64,000 bases of DNA from Phycisphaerales bacterium (lineage in GTDB: Bacteria > Planctomycetota > Phycisphaerae > UBA1845 > Fen-1342), in contig JADJWG010000001.1 in assembly GCA_016716475.1 (NCBI GenBank), forward strand, positions 806,001 to 870,000, in the 5' to 3' direction. The position numbers and the translations under genes are program-made. The notes below the pieces were generated by a model. It saw only the letters and a list, made by a program, of their open reading frames with translations. It was not told the DNA's origin and searched no databases. The number at the start of each line of letters is the position of its first letter. Position 1 is the first letter of the stretch. Positions 36,187 to 44,826 of this stretch are shown in pieces.

Positions 36187-36585
36187 TCAGGGGGCGACCT
36201 GTTTCGGTACCAGGCGCTCCAACTCACGCTGCAACTGCTCGAATCGCACCGGCTTCGCCAGGAAGGCGTCGGCTTTCAACCAGGAGCGCTCCCCCGGTGC
36301 CGTGGCATCGAACTCGAGCCCGGTTTCGCTCTCGACTGCGCTTACCATGATGACCGGGATCGCCGGATCCAGCTTCTTGATGTGATAACACAGCGCGAAG
36401 CCCCCGTCGGTCTCCTCCATCATCAGATCGATGATGGCCGCATCCGGCCGCAGGGCGGCCATTTGCGCCTTCGCGGACGCGACACCTTCCGCCGTCGTCA
36501 CGGCGTACCCGGCCCGCTCCAGTTGGACCTGCATCGAGAGCAGGTAATCCGAATCGTCATCGACGAGCAGAATGCGCTTCGCCAT
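36187..36585 (-). CDS. Stand-alone response regulator receiver
   Basis: A 132-aa single-domain receiver: RILLVDDDSDY (acidic pair), AAIIDLMMEE (phosphoacceptor aspartate), VIMVSAVES (Ser/Thr switch) and FLAKPVRF (lysine). There is no output domain. A short insertion, ATAPGERSWLKADAF, lengthens the loop before the lysine. ATG 36585 is preferred to the adjacent GTG 36588, with AAAGGA upstream. It lies 97 bases after the hydrogenase-like kinase and is its likely phosphotransfer partner. Confidence 0.9.
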   Translation of the reverse strand: MAKRILLVDDDSDYLLSMQVQLERAGYAVTTAEGVASAKAQMAALRPDAAIIDLMMEETDGGFALCYHIKKLDPAIPVIMVSAVESETGLEFDATAPGERSWLKADAFLAKPVRFEQLQRELERLVPKQVAP

Positions 36586-36682
36586 CACTGCAATCCTTTC
36601 TCACGCCGGCCGCCCTGCGGGGTGCCGCCGTCCAGCGTACCTGGAGCAACACACCGGCGCGCCGGCCTGTCGCTATAACAGT

Positions 36683-38746
36683 TTAGGGACACTCCACCGC
36701 TCCGGCACCGGTGACACGCTCCTCCGCACCCACACCGGACGTGCCGCGTCGCCGCGGCAAACGCACCGTGAACGTCGTCCCGGTCGGACCCGCCGCCGGG
36801 TCGGCGTTAGTCTCCACGCGCGCATCACCGTGGTGCATCTTGATGATGCCATACGCCACCGCCAACCCCAGCCCGGTGCCTTCCCCGGCCTTTTTGGTCG
36901 TGAAGAACGGTTCCCAGATCTTCTTCCGGTGTTCTGGCGCAATACCCACGCCAGTGTCCTGTACCGCGAACCACACCGTCTCGTCATCACCGCCAGTGCG
37001 GAACCGCAACACGCCTCCCTCCGGCATCGCGGCCTGCGCGTTCGTCACGAAATTCATCACCACTTGCAGGATCTGATCGCGGTCAATTTCCACCTCAAGG
37101 TTGCCATTCAAATGTTCGACCGCGATTTCCAGGCCGCGCTGACGCCGCACCCCTTCCGCCACCCCGTCGATTAACTCGCGCAGACTCACTCGCTGCGCCT
37201 CGACCTTGTTCTTGCGCGCAAAGTGCAGCAGGCCGGCCACGATCTTCTTGCACCGGTCGGCCTCCGCCACGATCATCGCAAGATCTTCGCGCTGCCCCGC
37301 CTCCGCCGGCAACTCATCCAGCAGCACGTGCGACAACATCAGCACCGTGCCGAGCGGGTTGTTGACCTCGTGCGCGATGCCTGCCGCAAGCTGCCCCATA
37401 TGGGCGAGTTTCTCTGACTGCATCAGCGCTTCCTGGGCTGACGCCAGCTCCCGGTTCGAGCTCGTCAGGTCCTCGCAGGTGCGCCGCAATTGCTCGATCG
37501 TGTACGGCAGGCACATCTCACTTTCGGCGAGCCCCTTGACGACCGCAATCGCATGCTCCCGACACGTCTCGTAGCCACACGCCCCGCAATTCAGCTCGTC
37601 CACCGGAGTACGCTTGCCCATCGCCCGCAGCACACGGCACACGTCACCGTCCGCCGGGCTGTCAAGCCGGCAGTCACGGGCCCGGAACTTCCGCTGCAGG
37701 TTCACCGCCTGGAGCCGCGGCCAATAGTCATACCACCGCGCCCGGTCGGAATCGTCCATGCGCCGCCGGGCATAGCGACTCACGGCCCGGCGCCGGCCGA
37801 ACCGTGGTGTGGGCCGGCCGATCCCCGGCCCCATGATGCACCCGTTACAGCACAGAATCTCCAGTAACCGCGCATCCAGGTTGCCGCTTTCAAACTCGCG
37901 GATGGCCTCGATGAACGCCTGCCGCCCGTCCGCCGCCACCACGTCCCCCGCCAGCAGGTCTTCCTCAATCTGCGCTGTCTGCAACATGCCCCGGCTTAAC
38001 GGAAACAGGGCGCCGACCCCACCATGTGGCGGATCGAAATCACTCTGCTCCACCGCATCCGGTCGCAGCGGATGCCGGCCGAATAATTCGCGCAGTTCGA
38101 GAAACGTCAGCACCGCATCGATGTCGCCGGCCACGTCAAGCGCGGCCGCCTCATCCTTCTTCGCGATGCAAGGGCCGATGAACACCGTGCGCAGTTCCTG
38201 GCCGTACAGCATCCGCAGGGCGCGCGCCGCCGCGATCATCGGCGACACGATCGGCGCCAGCCGCGGCACCAGCACCGGGAAGTACCGCTCGACGTAGGCC
38301 GTCACCGCCGGGCACGTGGTCGCGATCCAGCGTGCCCCGTCCGGCTGCCGTACCAGGCGCTTGTACTCGGCCGCCACGAGATCGGCCCCGAAAGCAACCT
38401 CGTGGACCCGTGCGAATCCCAGGGCCCGCACCATGCCCACCAGTGTCTCGTACGGATACTCCGTGAACTCGGCGGGGAAACTTGGCGCCAGCAGGGCCGC
38501 GACCGGCCGCGTGTCGGCTAGCAGGGCTTCGACGCGCGCCACGTCGGAACGCACGTCCTTGGCGGACTGGCTGCACACCTGGACACAATTGCCGCATCCG
38601 ATACAGCGGTCGCCGAGAACCTCCGCCTGCCCGCCCTCGATGCGGATCGCCTTCGCCGGGCACTCGCGGACGCACGTATAGCACAGCCGGCAGCGTTCCG
38701 GCACGGTCGTGATCAGCGGTCTCTGTTCGTGCTTCTGCGAATCCAT
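36683..38746 (-). CDS. Hydrogenase-like iron-sulfur sensor histidine kinase
   Basis: A 687-aa soluble fusion. Residues 10-60: two [4Fe-4S] motifs (C19/22/25/29, C48/51/54/58). About 80-310: a reduced [FeFe]-hydrogenase H-cluster domain with TTCPAV (C145), GPCIAKKDE (C193) and LCCNGCIMG (C299, C303), so the four cubane-ligand cysteines remain while the proton-relay cysteine after C145 is a proline. About 385-420: an RnfB-type FeS motif (NCGACGYETC). Then a dimerisation helix (GIAHEVNNPLG) and an ATPase domain (NFVTNAQAAM, DTGVGIA, GTGLGLAVAYG). It probably senses H2 or redox state and signals to the two receivers downstream. Confidence 0.9.
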   Translation of the reverse strand: MDSQKHEQRPLITTVPERCRLCYTCVRECPAKAIRIEGGQAEVLGDRCIGCGNCVQVCSQSAKDVRSDVARVEALLADTRPVAALLAPSFPAEFTEYPYETLVGMVRALGFARVHEVAFGADLVAAEYKRLVRQPDGARWIATTCPAVTAYVERYFPVLVPRLAPIVSPMIAAARALRMLYGQELRTVFIGPCIAKKDEAAALDVAGDIDAVLTFLELRELFGRHPLRPDAVEQSDFDPPHGGVGALFPLSRGMLQTAQIEEDLLAGDVVAADGRQAFIEAIREFESGNLDARLLEILCCNGCIMGPGIGRPTPRFGRRRAVSRYARRRMDDSDRARWYDYWPRLQAVNLQRKFRARDCRLDSPADGDVCRVLRAMGKRTPVDELNCGACGYETCREHAIAVVKGLAESEMCLPYTIEQLRRTCEDLTSSNRELASAQEALMQSEKLAHMGQLAAGIAHEVNNPLGTVLMLSHVLLDELPAEAGQREDLAMIVAEADRCKKIVAGLLHFARKNKVEAQRVSLRELIDGVAEGVRRQRGLEIAVEHLNGNLEVEIDRDQILQVVMNFVTNAQAAMPEGGVLRFRTGGDDETVWFAVQDTGVGIAPEHRKKIWEPFFTTKKAGEGTGLGLAVAYGIIKMHHGDARVETNADPAAGPTGTTFTVRLPRRRGTSGVGAEERVTGAGAVECP

Positions 38747-38828
38747 CACTCAGCTTCCGCCTGCCACGCACCTGGGTGACCACTGCGTCACCAGCCCGTC
38801 AATTCGGCTGATTCTCACTGCACTCGTG

Positions 38829-40550
38829 CTATCCAACGACGTCGCGCACGTGGTAGTGCGTGTGCAGCAGCTCGTGACTCCTGTCGCCCAGCGGCTGACC
38901 CAGGAACTCCGCATAGAGCCGCTGTACACTTGGATTGCGGTGCGACTGCCGAACTACGTCCTCGCGGTCGATCTGATACAACGCCCGCATCCGGGCCCGC
39001 ACCGCTTCCTGATCGGTTGTCAGCGGCTGGCCGCCGCCACCGATGCATCCGCCGGCACACGTCATCACCTCGATGAAATGCAGGTCCGTGCGTCCGTCGC
39101 GGATCTGATCCAGCAGCTCAGCCGCGTTCGCAAGGCCACTCACAACCGCCACGCCCAATTCCAGTGCACCCACCTGAACGCGCGCTTCCTTGACCCCCTT
39201 CAGCCCGCGCAGCGGCTGGATCTTCAGCTCGGTCAGCTCCGTTCCGGTCACGAGGTGGTACGCCGTACGAACCGCCGCTTCCATCACGCCGCCGGTCGCC
39301 CCAAAGAGCTTGCCCGCGCTGCTGCGCTCCCCCAATGGGGAGTCGGGACTCTCGGGCGCGAGGAGGTCCAGATTGAGACCCCGCATTCGGATCAGCCGCG
39401 CCAACTCACGCGTCGTCAGCACCGCGTCGATGTCCGGCAGACCGTTGCGGGCCATTTCCGGCCGCGTGGCTTCGAATTTCTTCGCCGTGCACGGCATGAT
39501 CGCGACGCTATAGATGCTTTCCGGCGCGACCTGGGCCTGCTGGGCAAAAAAAGTCTTGATGACGGCACCCATCATCTGCTGCGGACTCTTGCAACTCGAG
39601 AGATGGTGCAGAAAATCGGGATAGCTCTGCTCCACGTACTTGATCCAGCCCGGCGAGCAGCTCGTCAACATGGGCAGCGGCCCACCAGTCTGGAGACGGT
39701 GCACCAGTTCCGAGGCCTCTTCCATGATCGTCAGATCGGCCGCCAGACTCGTATCGAAGACACGGTCGAAGCCCAGCTTCCGCAGCGCCGCGTTCAGCAC
39801 TCCGGCGATGTCCCGGCCCGGCTTCATGCCGAATTCCTCGGCCAGTGTCACCGACACCGCCGGGGCGTGCTGCACGACTAGGAACTTCTGCGGGTCGGCG
39901 AGCGCATCCGTCACCTCGCGCAGGTGCACCTGCTCGCGCAATGCGCCGGTCGGACAGACCATCACGCACTGGCCGCAGTTCACACAGCTCGACACATTCA
40001 GCCCCTGGTCAAAGGCCGTCCCCACCAGCGCCTGGCTCCCGCGCTTCAGGAAGTCGATCGCCGCGACGTCCTGCACCTCCTCGCACACACGGACACACTT
40101 GCCGCAGAGGATGCACTTCGCCGGATCCCGCACGATCGACGGTGAAGACACGTCCAGCTTGTGCGTAGCCCGGGCCGCGCAGTACTTGCGCTCCCGAACC
40201 CCGAGTTCGTGGGCCAGTCCCTGGAGCTCACACTGCCCGTTGCGAATGCAGTAGAGACAATCATCGGGGTGACTCGACAGCAGCAGCTCCGTCACCGTTT
40301 GCCGCGCCTGAATCGCGCGGGGTGAATGCGTCTGCACCTTCATGCCATCGGCCACCGGGTAAGCGCATGACGGCACGAGGTTGCGCTGCCCTGCGATCTC
40401 GACCACGCAGATCCGGCAAGCCCCGGTCGGCGTCAGCCCCTGGAGATGGCAGAGGGTCGGAATCCGAATCCCGGCCCGCCGGCATGCGTCCAGTACCGTC
40501 TCGCCCGACTTCGCCTCCACCGGCCGATCGTTGACTTCAATCGTGATCAC
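38829..40550 (-). CDS. hydA: [FeFe]-hydrogenase catalytic subunit, NADH/ferredoxin-linked type
   Basis: A 573-aa soluble enzyme. Clusters in order: [2Fe-2S] (C34, C45, C48, C62), His-ligated [4Fe-4S] (H94, C98, C101, C107), two [4Fe-4S] (C146-C156, C189-C199). The H-cluster domain has L1 TSCSPGW (296-302), L2 MPCTAKKFE (C354) and L3 EVMTCAGGCIGGGG (C498, C502). The position after C298 is serine (S299), not the usual proton-relay cysteine. With HydB and HydC it forms the trimeric, possibly electron-bifurcating hydrogenase. The start is a GTG at 40550 behind GGAG. Confidence 0.95.
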   Translation of the reverse strand: MITIEVNDRPVEAKSGETVLDACRRAGIRIPTLCHLQGLTPTGACRICVVEIAGQRNLVPSCAYPVADGMKVQTHSPRAIQARQTVTELLLSSHPDDCLYCIRNGQCELQGLAHELGVRERKYCAARATHKLDVSSPSIVRDPAKCILCGKCVRVCEEVQDVAAIDFLKRGSQALVGTAFDQGLNVSSCVNCGQCVMVCPTGALREQVHLREVTDALADPQKFLVVQHAPAVSVTLAEEFGMKPGRDIAGVLNAALRKLGFDRVFDTSLAADLTIMEEASELVHRLQTGGPLPMLTSCSPGWIKYVEQSYPDFLHHLSSCKSPQQMMGAVIKTFFAQQAQVAPESIYSVAIMPCTAKKFEATRPEMARNGLPDIDAVLTTRELARLIRMRGLNLDLLAPESPDSPLGERSSAGKLFGATGGVMEAAVRTAYHLVTGTELTELKIQPLRGLKGVKEARVQVGALELGVAVVSGLANAAELLDQIRDGRTDLHFIEVMTCAGGCIGGGGQPLTTDQEAVRARMRALYQIDREDVVRQSHRNPSVQRLYAEFLGQPLGDRSHELLHTHYHVRDVVG

Positions 40551-40583
40551 GTCCTGCTCCGCTGACGCGCCCTGCGGCGCGGG

Positions 40584-42569
40584 TTACTCCACGATGACCG
40601 CATCCAGCCGGCAGGCCTCGCTGCAGGCGCCGCACGCGATGCACTCTTCCTGCACGATGTAGTGAGGACTGCGCAACGCGCCCTTGATCGCGCCCGTCGG
40701 GCAGACCTTCCCACAGATCGTGCAGCCCTTGCACTTGGTCTCTTCGATCCGGTAGGTGAGTAGCTCCTTGCAGACTCCCGCCGGACAGCGCCGCTCGAAC
40801 ACGTGCGCTTCGTACTCCTCGCGGAACCACCGCAACGTGCTGAGCACCGGGCTCGGCGCCGTCTGTCCCAGCCCGCACAAGCTCGTGTCCTGGATCACCT
40901 GTGCGAGCCGCTCCATCGTCATCACGCCCCGGAACCGCGCTAGGGCCTCGTTGCCCGATTCGTGCCGGTGCGCCCGCGTGATGCGCTGGAGGATGTCGAG
41001 CATCTGCTTGGTCCCCTCTCGACACGGGATGCACTTGCCGCAACTCTCACGCTGGATGAAGTCCATGAAGAACTTCGCCACGTCCACCATGCAGTTGTCT
41101 TCATCCATCACCACCATGCCGCCCGAGCCCATCATCGCCCCCACGCTCTTCAGCGACTCGTAGTCGATCTCGATGTCCAGGTGCTGTCCCGGCACGCAGC
41201 CGCCCGAAGGCCCCCCCATCTGCACCGCCTTGAACGCCTTGCCGCCCGGAATCCCACCGCCGATCTCAAAGATCACCTGCCGCAGCGGCATCCCCATCGC
41301 GACTTCGATCAGACCGGTCCGCAACACCTTGCCGGACAGCGCGAATACCTTCGTCCCCTTGCTCGAGCCCGAACCCACTGCCGCGAAGGCCTCGGGGCCA
41401 CGCTGCACCACCACCGGCAGGTTTGCCAGTGTCTCGACGTTGTTGATCACCGTGGGCTTGCCGAACAGCCCGCTCACCGCCGGAAAGGGCGGTCGGGGGC
41501 GTGGCATCCCGCGCTTCCCCTCGATGCTGTGAATCAGGGCGGTCTCTTCGCCACAGACGAAGGCCCCCGCACCCTGCTTGATCTTGATCTCCAGCGAGAA
41601 ACCGCTGCCGAGGATGTTCTGCCCCAGCAGCCCATAGCTTTGCGCCTGCGCCAGCGCCACTTTCAGGTTGCGGATCGCCAGCGGATACTCCGCGCGAATG
41701 TAGACGTACGCCTTGCTCGCGCCGATGGCATACGCCGCGATTGCCATGCCCTCCACCAGCCGGTGCGGATCGCCCTCGATCACCGCTCGATCCATGAACG
41801 CCCCCGGATCGCCCTCGTCGGCATTGCACACGAGGTACTTCTGCTCCGCAGGCGTTTGCAGCGCAAACTTCCACTTCCGACCAGTCGGAAAGCCCCCGCC
41901 GCCACGACCCCGCAGCCCGCTGCGCTCCACTTCGTCACATAGTTCAGCCGGGGTATGTTCACGCAGCACCCGGGCCAGCGACTGGTAGCCGTCGCGTGCC
42001 AGATACTCGTCGATGCTCTGTGGATCTATGTTCCCACAGTTGGCCAACACCCAGCGCGTCTGCGGGGCGAAGAAGGGGTGCTCGTCCAGAAACGGCACAT
42101 CCTCCCAGACTGCAGCGCCATCGGTCACCGGGCGGAACTGCCCGAGGATGTTCCCGCTCGGTGCACGCCTGGCCAGCAGCTCGTCGAGCAGCGTGTCCAC
42201 CAGGTCGGCCGTCACCTGCGAGAATGCCACCCGCGTCCGCCCCGGCAACTGCACATCGACCAGCGGCTCCGCCGAGCAAATGCCGATACAGCCCACCTCG
42301 ACTACATCGGCCGCAAGCGTGTGTTGTTCGAGGTACGCGCGCACCGCGGTAAGCGTCTTCCCCGCCCCGGCGCCGAGCCCGCACGTGCCCGCTCCCACGA
42401 AGATCGTCGGCCGCTCGACCTGGTCGCGCCGCAGCAACGCCAGCCGCGCGGCGCGTTCCGGCACCTCGGCCGCACCATGGCCGTCCAGCAGTGCGCGCAC
42501 GTCCGCGGGCGACAGGCCGCGCCGTTCCTGCACCCTACCACCACCGCTCTCCGTACTCATGATTGCCAT
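40584..42569 (-). CDS. hydB: NADH-binding flavoprotein subunit of the hydrogenase (HydB, NuoF-like)
   Basis: A 661-aa subunit that passes electrons between NAD(H), FMN and iron-sulfur clusters. It has an N-terminal thioredoxin-like [2Fe-2S] domain (GTCGLGAGAGKTL, VGCIGICSAEP). Next come the NAD/FMN core (GLRGRGGGGFPTGRKW, CNADEGDPGAFMDR, AYIYIR-like AYVYIRAEYP) and the SCGKCIPCREGT cluster motif. A C-terminal pair of [4Fe-4S] motifs is CKGCTICGKVC and CIACGACSEAC. This domain set is that of trimeric HydABC, longer than NuoF. ATG 42569 has CGGAG five bases away. Confidence 0.95.
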   Translation of the reverse strand: MAIMSTESGGGRVQERRGLSPADVRALLDGHGAAEVPERAARLALLRRDQVERPTIFVGAGTCGLGAGAGKTLTAVRAYLEQHTLAADVVEVGCIGICSAEPLVDVQLPGRTRVAFSQVTADLVDTLLDELLARRAPSGNILGQFRPVTDGAAVWEDVPFLDEHPFFAPQTRWVLANCGNIDPQSIDEYLARDGYQSLARVLREHTPAELCDEVERSGLRGRGGGGFPTGRKWKFALQTPAEQKYLVCNADEGDPGAFMDRAVIEGDPHRLVEGMAIAAYAIGASKAYVYIRAEYPLAIRNLKVALAQAQSYGLLGQNILGSGFSLEIKIKQGAGAFVCGEETALIHSIEGKRGMPRPRPPFPAVSGLFGKPTVINNVETLANLPVVVQRGPEAFAAVGSGSSKGTKVFALSGKVLRTGLIEVAMGMPLRQVIFEIGGGIPGGKAFKAVQMGGPSGGCVPGQHLDIEIDYESLKSVGAMMGSGGMVVMDEDNCMVDVAKFFMDFIQRESCGKCIPCREGTKQMLDILQRITRAHRHESGNEALARFRGVMTMERLAQVIQDTSLCGLGQTAPSPVLSTLRWFREEYEAHVFERRCPAGVCKELLTYRIEETKCKGCTICGKVCPTGAIKGALRSPHYIVQEECIACGACSEACRLDAVIVE

Positions 42570-42582
42570 AGCGCTCCGCGCC

Positions 42583-43062
42583 TCACTTGCTTTCGGCCTT
42601 GCCGTACTGCTTCAGAACTTTTCGCGTCTTGTCAGGGGTCATGCTCGCATGGAACTCACCGTTAACGGCCACCACGGGCGCGAGTCCGCAGGCCCCAATG
42701 CAGGCCACAACCTCGATGCTGAAAAGTCCGTCCCGCGTCGTCTGCCCGGGTTCAACCTTCAGAGTCGTCCGCAACGCATCCAGCACCCCCTGCGAACCCT
42801 TCACGTGGCACGCCGTTCCACGGCACACCTGGCAATGCACCTTGCCCAGCGGCTGGAAGCGAAATTGGTTGTAGAATGTGGCGACGCCGTACACCTTGCT
42901 GACCGGCAGGTCGAGCCGCCGCCCCACGGCCACCATCGCCTCGCGAGACAGGTAGCCGAAGCGCTCCTGCACCGCCTGCAGGATCGGTATCAACTGGTCC
43001 CGTTCAGCGTTCTCGTACTCCTCGAGCAACACATCGAGTTCCGTCGTCTGTTCCGCGAGCAC
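42583..43062 (-). CDS. hydC: Hydrogenase [2Fe-2S] subunit HydC (NuoE-like)
   Basis: A 159-aa thioredoxin-like ferredoxin subunit. The helical N-terminus ends in GVATFYNQFRF, and the [2Fe-2S] ligands are in CQVCRGTACHVKG and CIGACGLAPVV (four cysteines in NuoE order). Translation starts at GTG 43062, whose first base is the last base of the rex stop codon (TAGTG), so it is coupled to rex. Only 13 bases separate it from hydB. Confidence 0.94.
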   Translation of the reverse strand: MLAEQTTELDVLLEEYENAERDQLIPILQAVQERFGYLSREAMVAVGRRLDLPVSKVYGVATFYNQFRFQPLGKVHCQVCRGTACHVKGSQGVLDALRTTLKVEPGQTTRDGLFSIEVVACIGACGLAPVVAVNGEFHASMTPDKTRKVLKQYGKAESK

Positions 43063-43700
43063 TACTGCGCCTCCCGCCGATCTGCTCGGATCGCCGCGAA
43101 GAAGGCCACCTTCTCCAGCGACAATGCGATGTCGACATCTTCCACGAAGACCTCTGGCGGCACCCGGAGGCGCCGCGGGGCGAAGTTCAGCAACCCCCGC
43201 ACGCCCGCCCGTACCAACCGCTCGGCAACGTCCTGGGCCGCCTCGACCGGGACCGCGACGATCCCCACCAGCGCCGGCTGACTCTCCAGGACCGCCGCCA
43301 TTTCTCGCACGTCGTAACAGCGATGACCATGCACGACCCGTCCCACCTTGTCCGGATGCGCATCAAACGCCGCCACAATGCGGTAGCCGGGCTGCCGACC
43401 ACTGAAATAATCCAGGATCGCTCCCCCGATATGTCCCACACCGACGAGCGCAATCCCGCCCGCCGCCCCCGGGGCCAACAATCCGGTGATGTGGTCGATG
43501 AGCCCGGCGACATCGTAGCCCTTGGCCGGGCTGCCCGTGTAACCGACCGTCATCAGATCGCGACGGACCTGGGCCGCTGTGACGCCTTCGAGTAGTGCCA
43601 GATCGTGCGAGAAGATCCGATCGCGCCCCTCCTGAATCCAACGCTGCAGGTGACGCCGGTACGCACTCAGCCGTTCGATCACGCGGTCGGGTATCTGCAT
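43062..43700 (-). CDS. rex: Redox-sensing transcriptional repressor Rex
   Basis: A 212-aa repressor released from DNA by NADH. The N-terminal winged helix (VIERLSAYRRHLQRW, VTAAQVRRDLMTVGYTG) contacts the operator. The Rossmann domain (ALVGVGHIGGAILDYF) binds NAD(H), and a C-terminal swap helix follows. ATG 43700 opens the conserved domain; upstream in-frame GTG/ATG codons are not needed. It is the first gene of the hydrogenase operon and a perfect Rex box overlaps its promoter, so autoregulation is expected. Confidence 0.94.
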   Translation of the reverse strand: MQIPDRVIERLSAYRRHLQRWIQEGRDRIFSHDLALLEGVTAAQVRRDLMTVGYTGSPAKGYDVAGLIDHITGLLAPGAAGGIALVGVGHIGGAILDYFSGRQPGYRIVAAFDAHPDKVGRVVHGHRCYDVREMAAVLESQPALVGIVAVPVEAAQDVAERLVRAGVRGLLNFAPRRLRVPPEVFVEDVDIALSLEKVAFFAAIRADRREAQ

Positions 43701-43786
43701 CGCTGCACCGGGTCTCACAGGCGGCCAAGCCGCATATCCTCACCCACCCGCCGTATCGGCTTCATCGCTGCGCCGATCGATTCACA

Positions 43787-43831
43787 CTGTGAACTCATTC
43801 ACAGTATCGACCAGGAAACCCCTTTTGTCAA
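43787..43831 (-). promoter_or_regulatory. Hydrogenase operon promoter with overlapping Rex operator
   Basis: CTGTGAACTCATTCACAG (43787-43804) is a perfect 18-bp palindrome matching the Rex consensus TTGTGAA-N4-TTCACAA at all but the outermost base of each arm. On the minus strand a perfect -35 TTGACA (plus 43831-43826), 17-base spacer and -10 GATACT (43808-43803) lie across it, so bound Rex would block the -10 and the start site. The rex start codon is 87 bases downstream. The remaining bases to 44069 hold no gene. Confidence 0.85.
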
Positions 43832-44069
43832 GGACCTTTTGGTAAAAATAGCATCAAGATCACAATTGCCTCGGACGCGAATCATATCGGACTTCCACGC
43901 CGAGCCATGCCCGATCCGGGCAACCATCACCCAACACTTCTCCGGCCTTACCTTGGTGGGCACCCCATTCCAATGACTGAATCCACCCCCTTCTTCCTGC
44001 TTCTCGTGGGTCCTGGCTGCTACACTTCCGACTGGATCCTTACCCCCGCACCAGCACCGGTACCCAACG

Positions 44070-44810
44070 TTGCTTCTTTACAATCTCACGCTTCCTGAGA
44101 CCGCCTTGCTCCTTGCCGCCGGACTCGTCGCCGCCACCCTCGCAGCCGTCAGCGGCTTCGGCGGCGCGGCCATACTCCTGCCCATCCTCACCGCCATCTT
44201 CGATTTGCGCGTGGCCGTTCCCATCCTCACCGTCGCCCAACTGATCGGCAATGCCAGTCGCGTCGTCTTCAATTACCGCGCTGTGCACTTGCCGATCGTC
44301 GGCTGGTACACACTCGGTGCCGTACCCTTCGCCATCGCCGGGGGCGTTGTTTTCGCCTCGGCCCCTCTGCCCATCCTGACACGCGTGCTTGGCCTATTCC
44401 TCCTCGCAATCGTCGCCTGGCGGCGCCTGACTCGCCCACGGCCGCGCCCTTTCCCCATCCAGCGTTTCGCCTGGATCGGCGCCGGCTTCAGCTTCCTCTC
44501 CGCCATCGTGGGTAGCGTCGGGCCGGTCATGGCGCCATTTTTCCTTGCCTTCGGACTCGCCAAGTCCGCTTACATCGGCACCGAAGCTCTCGCCACCGTC
44601 GTCATGCATATCACCAAACTTGTTGTCTACCGCCAGATGTCCGTACTGTCGTTCGAGACCCTCACAATCGGACTGATGCTCGGCCCCGTCATGATTCTCG
44701 GTTCGTGGATCGGCAAGCGTATTGTCGATCGCCTCCCCGAGCGCGTCTTCATCCTGCTCATCGAACTCGCTATGGCCGTCGCCGGCCTGCTGTTTCTGAT
44801 TCGCGGCTGA
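44070..44810 (+). CDS. TauE/SafE-family membrane transporter
   Basis: A 246-aa protein with about eight hydrophobic helices, glycine-rich at the start of each half (AAVSGFGGAAILLPIL and FLSAIVGSVGPVMAPFFLAFG). This is the internal duplication typical of sulfite/sulfoacetate exporters of the TauE/SafE family. The substrate is unknown. The first start is a TTG at 44070 with no clear ribosome-binding site, so the true start is uncertain. It is divergent from the hydrogenase operon and convergent with nadA. Confidence 0.88.
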   Translation: MLLYNLTLPETALLLAAGLVAATLAAVSGFGGAAILLPILTAIFDLRVAVPILTVAQLIGNASRVVFNYRAVHLPIVGWYTLGAVPFAIAGGVVFASAPLPILTRVLGLFLLAIVAWRRLTRPRPRPFPIQRFAWIGAGFSFLSAIVGSVGPVMAPFFLAFGLAKSAYIGTEALATVVMHITKLVVYRQMSVLSFETLTIGLMLGPVMILGSWIGKRIVDRLPERVFILLIELAMAVAGLLFLIRG

Positions 44811-44826
44811 ACGCCGGGCGTTCGTC

